Assembly: GCA_964468725.1 (NCBI GenBank)
Contig: CAYXVU010000089.1
Location: 1 to 22,016 of the forward strand
Direction: 5' to 3'
Length of the DNA: 22,016 bases
Source: CAYXVU01 sp964468725
GTDB lineage: Bacteria; Acidobacteriota; Blastocatellia; UBA7656
Each line of letters opens with the position of its first letter. The first letter of the stretch is position 1. The position numbers and the translations under genes are program-made. Below, piece by piece: positions 8,134-14,614 of the stretch. The notes under the pieces were generated by a model. It was not told the DNA's origin, did no database searches, and worked only from the letters and a program-made list of their open reading frames with translations.

Positions 8134-8203
8134 CGGGAATTCTCCTTGATTAGAAGGTGTCAGGCATCAGAAAAGATAGAAGGACGAAGGTTTTCGGTTA
8201 CAA

Positions 8204-8231
8204 GTTGAAGGTTGAAGATTGAAGGTTGCAG
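8204..8231. repeat. Heptamer tandem repeat, four units
   Basis: The units are gttgaag, gttgaag, attgaag and gttgcag, so copies 3 and 4 have one change each. A single attgaag-like unit and its reverse complement occur also at 5325-5361 in another spacer. This is a simple repeat of unknown role. Confidence 0.75.
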
Positions 8232-8320
8232 GGGCTAGTTCTTGCTCGTGGCAAGCAGATGAGAAGGTCGCCGCCCGCGTTTTCTCAGTATCACCCCTTC
8301 ATCCTTTCAGCAGAGGAATC

Positions 8321-8422
8321 CAAGAATTCAGCATTCAAGAATTCAGCAGGGGGAATGATGCGGCTGCGCCGCTTCCTTATTTATTCTGAATTCCCTGAAT
8401 TCCTCGAATTCCCTGAATTCCT
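8321..8422. repeat. GAATTC-centred short repeats
   Basis: The 13-mer caagaattcagca occurs at 8321-8333 and 8336-8348. After a 38-nt gap, four 9-nt units of the form (t/c)gaattcc(c/t) run from 8387 to 8422. GAATTC occurs six times in this 100-nt stretch. Because gaattcag on the left pairs with ctgaattc on the right, the region can form alternative hairpins. Confidence 0.8.
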
Positions 8423-8481
8423 TCCTCCCTTCACTTCGCTTCCGATCTTCTCGCTCATTTTATTGCCACTGAATCGTTGTG

Positions 8482-10134
8482 CTATGTGCGCTCGTCTGTG
8501 AGCGGCACATACTGCGGCATAACCGGGATGCCGAGTCGCGGCCCCGCATGATTGAGTGTGGTGCTGAGAGCTAAGGCGATGCTGCTGCGCGTTTCTTCCG
8601 GCGTAATGACAGCATCCAGGTGGCCGCGCGCCGCCGCGTATTTCGCATCGAGCTCTTTTTCATAGGTCGCCCGAACTTTGTCCATTGCGGCGCGCATCTT
8701 CTCATCGGGTTGCTTACCTTGCTGCTTGAGCTTTTCCAACTCGCCGCTGAAGAGCGCCATCACCGCCGATTCGCCTTCCATCACTCCCATTCGTCCAGTC
8801 GGCCAACTGAAGATGAAATCGGGATCGAACCCCTGTCCTGCCATCGCGTAGTAACCTGCGCCTGAAGCGTGATTGATGGTCAAGACGATCTTCGGCACCG
8901 TTGCCGTTGCCATCGCTTCGACAAAGCGCGCACCGGCGCGAATGATGCCGCTATGCTCGGCCTCTGTGCCGACCATAAAGCCGGAAACGTCTTGAAGGAA
9001 GAGCAGCGGCGTGTCGTGACGATTGCAATTTTCAATAAAGTAAGCGGTCTTTTCTGCCGACGCCGTATAGAAGATGCCGCCAAAGGTTGGCGGCTTGCCC
9101 GCCGGGTTGCGAATCAGACCGCGATTGTTGGCAATCACGCCCACCGGAATGCCCGCGATTCGCGCCGTGCCGGTGATTACTTCCTTTGCATAATCGGCTT
9201 GAAATTCATCGAACTCGCCGCCATCGAACAAGCAATCAAAGATGGCGCGCATGTCATAAGGCCGCCGATGATCGTCGGGAATGATGTCATAAATGTCGGT
9301 CGCTGGACGTTTGGCTTCTTGTGCCGTTTTGATGGCGATGCGCGGCGCGGGCGGTAACGGCAACTCGGTGACCAACTCGCGGAGTTTGGCAAGACACTCT
9401 TCGTCGGTCTTCGTATGGTAATGGGCGACGCCGGAAATTTCGTTGTGGGTGAGCGCGCCGCCGAGCGTTTCGCTGTCAACGACTTGACCGGTCGCGCCTT
9501 TGACCAGATTCGGCCCGCCCAACCCCATAAACGAATTGCCTTCGACCATGATGATGGAATCGGAGAGCGCCGGTAAGTATGCCCCACCGGCGACGCATTG
9601 CCCCATGACTGCGGCCAGTTGCGGGACTTTCAGATAGCGACGCATCACCGAGTTATAGAAAAAGATTCTGCCGCCGCCATACTGCCCGGGAAAGACATCG
9701 CCTTGATAGGGAAGATTCACCCCAGCGGAATCGACGAGGTAGATGATCGGAGCGCGCGAGCGCATGGCGATCTCCTGCGCGCGGAGAATTTTTTTCACCG
9801 TCTCCGGCCACCATGACCCGGCTTTTACGGTTGCGTCATTGGCGACGACGATGACCTCACGCCCTGCGATGCGGCCAATGCCTGTGACCACCCCAGCAGC
9901 GGGCGCTTGTCCATCGTAGCGGTCAAAGGCGATCAGCAAACCGACTTCGAGAAAATCGCCATCCGGGTCAAGTAGCCGCGCGATGCGCTCGCGCGCCGTC
10001 AGCTTGCCGCGTTTATGCTCTTTGGCAATGCGCTCCGCCCCCCCGCCTTCGCGCAGTCGAGCGGCAAGCGTCTGCAAGTCTACAACCAATCTTTCGAAGT
10101 GTTCCCGATTCGCAGTAACCGTCAGCGTTTCCAT
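8482..10134 (-). CDS. Acyl-CoA carboxylase, carboxyltransferase (beta) subunit
   Basis: The 550-residue protein is a full-length biotin-dependent carboxyltransferase subunit, which moves carboxyl from carboxybiotin to an acyl-CoA. It has the N-terminal signature KRGKLTARERI (41-51), the N-lobe GQCVAGGAYLPA (178-189), LVKGATGQVVDSETLGG (about 210-226) and the C-lobe HASGAGYYAMAG. The segment NDATVKAGSWWPETVKKILRAQEIA resembles methylcrotonyl-CoA carboxylase beta more than propionyl-CoA carboxylase, so the substrate may be a branched acyl-CoA from leucine breakdown. This assignment is uncertain. No biotin carboxylase or biotin carrier gene is nearby, so the partner must be encoded elsewhere. 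No clear ribosome site precedes the ATG. It is divergent from the HipA-like gene. Confidence 0.92.
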   Translation of the reverse strand: METLTVTANREHFERLVVDLQTLAARLREGGGAERIAKEHKRGKLTARERIARLLDPDGDFLEVGLLIAFDRYDGQAPAAGVVTGIGRIAGREVIVVANDATVKAGSWWPETVKKILRAQEIAMRSRAPIIYLVDSAGVNLPYQGDVFPGQYGGGRIFFYNSVMRRYLKVPQLAAVMGQCVAGGAYLPALSDSIIMVEGNSFMGLGGPNLVKGATGQVVDSETLGGALTHNEISGVAHYHTKTDEECLAKLRELVTELPLPPAPRIAIKTAQEAKRPATDIYDIIPDDHRRPYDMRAIFDCLFDGGEFDEFQADYAKEVITGTARIAGIPVGVIANNRGLIRNPAGKPPTFGGIFYTASAEKTAYFIENCNRHDTPLLFLQDVSGFMVGTEAEHSGIIRAGARFVEAMATATVPKIVLTINHASGAGYYAMAGQGFDPDFIFSWPTGRMGVMEGESAVMALFSGELEKLKQQGKQPDEKMRAAMDKVRATYEKELDAKYAAARGHLDAVITPEETRSSIALALSTTLNHAGPRLGIPVMPQYVPLTDERT

Positions 10135-10336
10135 AATCGTTGTGCAAGAATATCAACGCCTCCGAGAAAAGGCAAAACGCGCGGCGAGCGACCTTTGCGT
10201 GCCGTTTTGAATTTGAAGAATGCCATTTCTTGCTCGCATAGAAACGCCAGCGTATGATGTTGCCGCTTCGTTACAATCGAGTCGGCCAGGCGATGATCGT
10301 CATCGGGAGAGAGATTTTGAGAGAGTGTATCAAGCC

Positions 10337-11119
10337 ATGAATTTGCGAAGGGTACAGGCCACACGCTATGTCACGCCGCTGCGCGAAGGCGGTTCGCTTC
10401 CGGCCATCATCGAAGCCGATGATGAGGGAATGTATGTCCTCAAATTTCGCGGCGCGGGGCAGGGAGCCAAAGCCCTAATTTCGGAACTCCTCGCCGGGGA
10501 GTTGGCGCGCACCCTCGGTTTGCGGGTGCCGGAGCTCGTCTTTGTCGAATTGGATGCCGAGCTAGCGCGAACGGAACCCGACCCGGAGATTCAAGACCTC
10601 ATCCGTGCCAGCGACGGACTCAATCTGGCGCTCGATTATTTGCCGGGTTCGGTCACCTTCGACCCGCTTGCCGAACAACCAGCCAGCGATCTGGCTTCGG
10701 CCATTGTCTGGTTCGATGCCTATGTCACCAACGTTGACCGCACACCTCGCAATACCAATATGCTGATGTGGCATAAGCGGCTGTGGCTGATTGATCACGG
10801 TTCGTCATTCTACTTTCACCATGCGTGGGACGATTATCGCGGGCGCAGCCGCGCTGCATTTCCGCTCATCAAAGACCACGTATTGTTGCGGCTAGCCTCG
10901 TCGCTACGCGAAGCCGATTCGCAATTGAGTGCCGGGCTTACGCCGGAGATCATCGAAGCCATCGTGAAGCAGATACCCGATGAATGGTTGGTGATGGATT
11001 CGCCTTTCAATACGGCAAGTCAACACCGGGATGCCTATTGCGAGTATCTGCTGAACCGGCTCGCGCCGCCGCGCGAATTTTTAGAGGAGGCGATTCGTGC
11101 GCGATCACTCGACCTATGA
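10337..11119 (+). CDS. HipA-like (PI3/4-kinase-fold) family protein
   Basis: I place the start at the ATG at 10337 (260 residues), where the sequence begins MNLRRVQATRYVTPLREGG, as in the family. An in-frame ATG at 10220 would add 39 residues of unrelated character. Kinase features are visible: K36 in VLKFRGAGQG as candidate nucleotide-binding lysine, D134 and N139 in NVDRTPRN as catalytic loop, and D153 in LIDHGSSFYF as metal-binding aspartate. HipA itself is a Ser/Thr kinase toxin acting on a tRNA synthetase. The substrate here is unknown, and no HipB-like antitoxin is adjacent. The end overlaps the next gene by 23 nt, so the two are probably cotranslated. It could be a toxin, a regulatory kinase or a small-molecule kinase. 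Confidence 0.85.
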   Translation: MNLRRVQATRYVTPLREGGSLPAIIEADDEGMYVLKFRGAGQGAKALISELLAGELARTLGLRVPELVFVELDAELARTEPDPEIQDLIRASDGLNLALDYLPGSVTFDPLAEQPASDLASAIVWFDAYVTNVDRTPRNTNMLMWHKRLWLIDHGSSFYFHHAWDDYRGRSRAAFPLIKDHVLLRLASSLREADSQLSAGLTPEIIEAIVKQIPDEWLVMDSPFNTASQHRDAYCEYLLNRLAPPREFLEEAIRARSLDL

Positions 11120-11543
11120 TTACGCTATCATTCGCGTCGTTCCGAAAGTCGAACGCCAAGAGTTCGTCAATGTCGGGGTGATCGTTTCCTGTCCAGCACA
11201 TGACTTTCTCGAAGCGCGCATTGAGCTTGATGAACATCGGTTGCAAGCCTTGGATGCAACGTTGGATATGGAACCTATCCTCGCGCATCTGGCGACGATT
11301 CCGGCAATCTGTGCCGGGGGGGCGGCAGCCGGGCGCATCGGGCAGCTTTCGAAACGGGAGCGCTTTCATTGGTTGGTTGCGCCGCGCAGCACGATTATTC
11401 AATTCTCGCCGGTTCATACGGGTCGTTGTCAAAACCCGATGGCGGTACTAGAGCGCCTGCTCGATACTATGGTGCATCCGCCATCGCCGGTTGCTACGCC
11501 AGAGCCGGACGGCGGCTCTGAAAAGAAGCTCCCAAAAAACTGA
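11097..11543 (+). CDS. DUF3037-family protein
   Basis: This 148-residue protein fits the DUF3037 family, whose members share an N-terminal YDYAIIRVVPKVERQEFVNVGVIV motif, seen here at about residues 7-30. The function of the family is unknown. The start is a GTG at 11097, well supported by GAGGAGG at 11084-11090, inside the end of the HipA-like gene. The proline-rich, charged tail (about 125-148) looks disordered. There is no signal peptide or membrane segment. In my memory DUF3037 genes often follow HipA-like genes, so the two products probably act together, perhaps as kinase and partner or antidote. That role is inference. Confidence 0.85.
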   Translation: MRDHSTYDYAIIRVVPKVERQEFVNVGVIVSCPAHDFLEARIELDEHRLQALDATLDMEPILAHLATIPAICAGGAAAGRIGQLSKRERFHWLVAPRSTIIQFSPVHTGRCQNPMAVLERLLDTMVHPPSPVATPEPDGGSEKKLPKN

Positions 11544-11575
11544 ACGATACGGATGCGACGAGACAAGGTTGAACT

Positions 11576-11603
11576 TTGCAACCCGCTGGCTTTCTGGAAT
11601 AAT
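11576..11603 (+). promoter_or_regulatory. Candidate sigma-70-like promoter for the VWFA gene
   Basis: TTGCAA (11576-11581) and AATAAT (11598-11603) are spaced by 16 nt, matching the consensus at 4 of 6 and 5 of 6 bases. Transcription would start near 11610, some 55 nt before the chosen ATG at 11665. This supports separate transcription of the VWFA gene from the HipA-like/DUF3037 pair. Confidence 0.4.
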
Positions 11604-11664
11604 TCCTGTGCGGCGAATCCCGTGCCTGTCACTCGCTGAATGCAATCAAGATGGGGTTGTCAAC

Positions 11665-12585
11665 ATGCTGTTAGTAGCCTTTTCCAGACGCTGGGCGCGC
11701 GCTCTCTTTGCAAGTGGATTGTCTCTCTGTTTCGTGCTATCCGGCTGGGTCTTCGCTCAATCCGGTAAAAGCTCGAACGCCGGACGGCGCACGATGACGC
11801 TCAACGTTATCGTCAATGCCCCCGAAGGCGTCATTGCGACCAAAGAGATGCTCGATCTCTATGACACCGGCGCGCAACAAGAGATTACGACCTTTTCGCG
11901 CATTGATACCGGCTCGCGGTTGGTGCTGATGATTGACAGCAGCCAAAGCTTGCGAGTCGAATTAGGGCTATTGCAAAAGACCGTTCTCGCGCTCATCAAC
12001 GAGTTGTACGAGGACGATCAAATGATGGTTGTCGGGTATAACGAAACAGCAGAGATCATCGAAGACCTCACCCCTGATCTTCAGAAATTGCAAACCACCC
12101 CTGCGAAGGTAGTCCGTAAAGGTTTCCCCAACCTTTTTGACGCACTCATTGCCGTCTCCGATGCGCTCTCGGCTACGGCAAAGACGGGCTATGAAAAACT
12201 TGCCATCCTGCTGATTAGCGATGGCTATGATAGCGAGAGCAAAACGAAATTCGACGATGCGCTGGCGGCTCTGCAACGCGAAAACATCATCCTCTACGCC
12301 TTACAAGTGCCCGACCGCACACGCGGCGCATTGTTGCGCGACAAACCAAAACCGCCGTTGGCGCTGGAGAAGCTGACGGTGGGAACCGGCGGCACAATCT
12401 TCAATATTGCCAAATCCGACGAGGCTGCCAAGACGATCTCCGAAGAGTTGCGCAAACAATGGTATCGGCTGGTTTATAATCCATCCGGTGTTGATGCCAT
12501 TAAGGAGCGGCGCTTCCTCATCATTTCGCATGAACCGACTGTGAAGTTTCGCACCAAAGGCTCGCATCCGAGTACCTTTCGGTGA
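11665..12585 (+). CDS. Secreted VWFA-domain protein
   Basis: I use the ATG at 11665 (306 residues), which begins a signal peptide (about 1-32, ending ...SGWVFAQ). Longer in-frame starts reach back into the preceding gene and add a non-conserved leader. The mature protein has a short beta-rich N-terminal region, then a von Willebrand factor A domain (about 84-290). MIDAS residues D91, S93 and S95 in DSSQS and D186 in ISDGYDS are present. The usual threonine loop is replaced by KGFPNLFDAL, so metal binding may be altered. It resembles the 'VWFA-related' exported proteins abundant in Acidobacteriota, whose role is unknown, probably adhesion or protein-protein interaction outside the cytoplasm. 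A weak ribosome site precedes the start. Confidence 0.88.
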   Translation: MLLVAFSRRWARALFASGLSLCFVLSGWVFAQSGKSSNAGRRTMTLNVIVNAPEGVIATKEMLDLYDTGAQQEITTFSRIDTGSRLVLMIDSSQSLRVELGLLQKTVLALINELYEDDQMMVVGYNETAEIIEDLTPDLQKLQTTPAKVVRKGFPNLFDALIAVSDALSATAKTGYEKLAILLISDGYDSESKTKFDDALAALQRENIILYALQVPDRTRGALLRDKPKPPLALEKLTVGTGGTIFNIAKSDEAAKTISEELRKQWYRLVYNPSGVDAIKERRFLIISHEPTVKFRTKGSHPSTFR

Positions 12586-12689
12586 TCTGCCAAATCACTA
12601 ATCTCACCGTCAACCATACCGTTCAGGATCAATCTCCGTCGCTTGGGCGCTGGGTGGCGTGATTGATGTAGGGGTCTTGTTTGATTTCG

Positions 12690-12721
12690 AAAAATAAAAG
12701 GCACCGGAACTACCCGGTGCC
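12690..12721 (-). terminator. Intrinsic terminator of the leftward FHA-PBP-SEDS transcript
   Basis: The 8-bp stem ggcaccgg / ccggtgcc (12700-12707, 12714-12721) has a 6-nt loop. Read on the minus strand it is followed by ttttatttttcg, a good U tract. On the plus strand the stem is followed by ccttggcccc, so it does not suit the VWFA gene. It lies about 245 nt beyond the stop of the SEDS gene at 12967. Confidence 0.85.
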
Positions 12722-12748
12722 CCTTGGCCCCTCAGGTTGTATCTTAAT

Positions 12749-12772
12749 GAGCATCAATTGGGAATGATGCTC
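12749..12772. other. Stem-loop, 8-bp perfect stem
   Basis: gagcatca (12749-12756) pairs with tgatgctc (12765-12772) across an 8-nt loop. Neither side has a strong U tract, so terminator function is doubtful. It would lie in the 3' region of the SEDS transcript. Confidence 0.6.
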
Positions 12773-12911
12773 TTTGTGTACTCAGCAATGGAGCAAGCAT
12801 CGTGCCGATCTTCATCAGTCTCTTGCCATAGCTTAACTGTTGAGAAGACAGTGAATGGGGTAAAAACGCCGTTCCGCCAAAATGACCTATACCCTAGCGA
12901 CTGGGAAATTA

Positions 12912-12929
12912 TTTCACAGGGGTGTGAAA
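12912..12929. other. Palindromic stem-loop tttcaca-gggg-tgtgaaa
   Basis: The 7-nt arms are perfect complements around a gggg spacer. A partial further copy, tttcatagtgaaa, follows at 12933-12945. It could be an operator-like palindrome or a transcript hairpin just beyond the stop of the SEDS gene at 12967. Confidence 0.6.
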
Positions 12930-12966
12930 ACCTTTCATAGTGAAATCGTACACTCGCGGCTTGCCG

Positions 12967-14613
12967 TCATACCTTGACCACGACGCTCGCTTCGGCTTGG
13001 ACGAGCGGCTGCGCGACCGCGTTGCGATGTGAAAATGCCAGCAAAATACCCAGCATCCCGAAAGAGGTAATTAGCGACCAGCCGCCGTGACTGACAAATG
13101 GCAGGGTGATGCCGGTCATCGGCAGCAAACGCAAAACGCCGCCGATATTGACGAGGGCTTGAAAGCCGATGAATGCCGTCAACCCGGCGGCCAATAATTT
13201 GGTGAACATATCGGGCGCACCAATGCTGACCGTCGTCCCCGCAAAGACCAAAACCGCAACTGCAATGAGCAGGGCTAATCCGCCTGCCAACCCCAACTCT
13301 TCGCCTATCGCCGCATAGATAAAGTCGGAATCGGAGATGGGCACTGTCTCGGGGAAACCGAGTCCCAATCCTTCGCCAACCACCGCCCCTTCGTTGATGC
13401 CGAATAGCCCCTGCGATTGTTGCAGCACTTTGTCATGCCAAGCCTCGTTGTTCCATTGGCTGATCTTTCTCTCATCAGCATTTTCGAGAGAAAGATTTTT
13501 CGCTTTCACATAGCGGTCAAAATCGCGCTTCCACCACCACGTATCCGGCGCGGGCGCTTCCCAGGTGTTGATCCATTGATAGAAGCGGAAGTGCACGCGA
13601 CCCGGCACGCCGAAACCTGTCGTCGCGCTCGATGTGGCATAGAAGATTCCGAAGACGATGGCCACTAAGGCGAGCGCATAAACTAACTGCGTCTGCCTGC
13701 GCACGGCGATGATATAGAGCATCAGATAGACGCCGAAGAAGACCAGCATTTGGCCGAAATCCGACAGCGCAAAGAAGGGAATGACCGGCATGGCCGCGAT
13801 CACGACGAATGGCAGAAAATAGCGCAGCGGCGGCAACCCCCAACGCGTTCGCCGCAGATGATGATAAGTATCGGCGAGCATGCCTGCGTAGCTCAACAAG
13901 AAGAGAACCTTCACCACTTCCCAAGGCGTGGTGTTGCCTAAAAACTTGCCCTCTTCGCTAAATGCCAACACGATAATGGCGAAGGGCACCAAGGTTGCCA
14001 GCCCGATAATCAACGAGTGGCGCTGAAACCACAACAGCGCTTTGTCATCTTTGAAGACTAAAAACCCGATGGCCAACGCCAGCATCCCCATCAGCGGGAT
14101 ATAGGTGTTGACCGACTTGACCATATCGAAGATCGAGTAGTCATTAGCGGGTGGCGCGTCGGTGTCGGGTCGTTCCGGCACAGCCTTGGGGTCGCCGAAG
14201 AGAAAGCTCTTTTTCTGCTCATCGTAGCCGCTTTCGATGTTGAGCAGGCGAATCGTTTGCATCTTTGCCTGTCGGGCTTTGCTGCGCTCACTGCCGCGCG
14301 CGCCGTATTCGGGGTCGGAGAAGAGGCGATATTGCACCAACGAGCCGATGGCGAATAGGAAGACGGCTGCGGTGAGAATCATCAACTCGCCGCGAAACTT
14401 CTGTTTGCGCGTGAGCCAGAAGAGCAAGGCGATGAGCGGCACAAAGAGCAGCAAATCACGCACGGCAACGACCACGCTCGGATCGTAGCCCTTGATGTCC
14501 CCCGACCAGATCACCGCAACATAGCCGACAATGGCGAGCGCCAGAATCAGCAGCATCGCCAGCAGATGAAAAGATGGACTGGTGCGCTTTGGTTTTTGCG
14601 TTGTGGTTTCCAT
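12967..14613 (-). CDS. SEDS-family peptidoglycan glycosyltransferase (FtsW/RodA-like)
   Basis: This 548-residue polytopic membrane protein belongs to the FtsW/RodA/SpoVE family, which polymerises lipid II. The core shows the expected aspartate D285 in ALSDFGQML, GEGLGLGFPETVPISDSDFIYAAIGEELG (about 413-441) and TGITLPFVSHGGWSL (500-514; the common form is LSYGG). Two extra N-terminal helices precede the GSLVQYRLF segment (90-98), an arrangement I associate with actinobacterial RodA. Between helices 3 and 4 there is an unusual hydrophilic loop (about 98-168). I start at the ATG at 14613, one base after the PBP stop codon (14617-14615), so translation is coupled. A longer start at 14652 would overlap the PBP gene. 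Whether it serves elongation or division cannot be decided, so I give no symbol. Confidence 0.92.
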   Translation of the reverse strand: METTTQKPKRTSPSFHLLAMLLILALAIVGYVAVIWSGDIKGYDPSVVVAVRDLLLFVPLIALLFWLTRKQKFRGELMILTAAVFLFAIGSLVQYRLFSDPEYGARGSERSKARQAKMQTIRLLNIESGYDEQKKSFLFGDPKAVPERPDTDAPPANDYSIFDMVKSVNTYIPLMGMLALAIGFLVFKDDKALLWFQRHSLIIGLATLVPFAIIVLAFSEEGKFLGNTTPWEVVKVLFLLSYAGMLADTYHHLRRTRWGLPPLRYFLPFVVIAAMPVIPFFALSDFGQMLVFFGVYLMLYIIAVRRQTQLVYALALVAIVFGIFYATSSATTGFGVPGRVHFRFYQWINTWEAPAPDTWWWKRDFDRYVKAKNLSLENADERKISQWNNEAWHDKVLQQSQGLFGINEGAVVGEGLGLGFPETVPISDSDFIYAAIGEELGLAGGLALLIAVAVLVFAGTTVSIGAPDMFTKLLAAGLTAFIGFQALVNIGGVLRLLPMTGITLPFVSHGGWSLITSFGMLGILLAFSHRNAVAQPLVQAEASVVVKV

Positions 14614-14614
14614 T

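Larger units (their letters stand above)
8134..8481. other. Repeat-rich intergenic spacer (348 nt)
   Basis: I find no gene in this spacer. It holds a four-unit heptamer array (8204-8231) and a cluster of six GAATTC hexamers (8324-8420). A frame open across it on the plus strand gives the low-complexity peptide SEFPEFLEFPEFL directly from the tandem repeat and overlaps the end of the carboxylase gene, so I do not call it. The ribosome site and presumably the promoter of the peroxidase gene (start 8133) lie at its left side. Confidence 0.6.
12586..12966. other. Intergenic region between convergent genes (381 nt)
   Basis: I see no convincing gene. It contains a leftward terminator (12700-12721) and two further perfect stem-loops at 12749-12772 and 12912-12929. 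The part from 12730 to 12950 looks more AT-rich than its neighbours. A 67-codon plus-strand frame with a TTG start (12737-12940) crosses both stem-loops and has no ribosome site or recognisable features. Confidence 0.6.

Noticed and set aside
8321..8422. Possible CRISPR-like array
   Set aside because: Units are only 9-13 nt with no regular unique spacers, and there are no cas genes.
8226..8501. 91-codon plus-strand open frame between peroxidase and carboxylase genes
   Set aside because: Its peptide is low complexity from the tandem GAATTC repeats, and it overlaps the carboxylase end antisense.
10220..10336. Upstream extension of the HipA-like protein to the ATG at 10220
   Set aside because: The extra 39 residues look unlike the family, whose conserved sequence begins at the ATG at 10337.
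11491..11664. 58-residue N-terminal extension of the VWFA protein
   Set aside because: It overlaps the DUF3037 gene and the candidate promoter, and it would hide the signal peptide that starts at 11665.
74..12921. Identical 13-mer ttatttcacaggg at 74-86 and 12909-12921, suggesting a shared operator
   Set aside because: A few exact 13-mer matches are expected by chance among all pairs in 22 kb, and the flanks do not match.
12737..12940. 67-codon plus-strand open frame with TTG start
   Set aside because: It crosses two stem-loops, has no ribosome site and no recognisable similarity. It could be a tiny gene, but nothing supports that.
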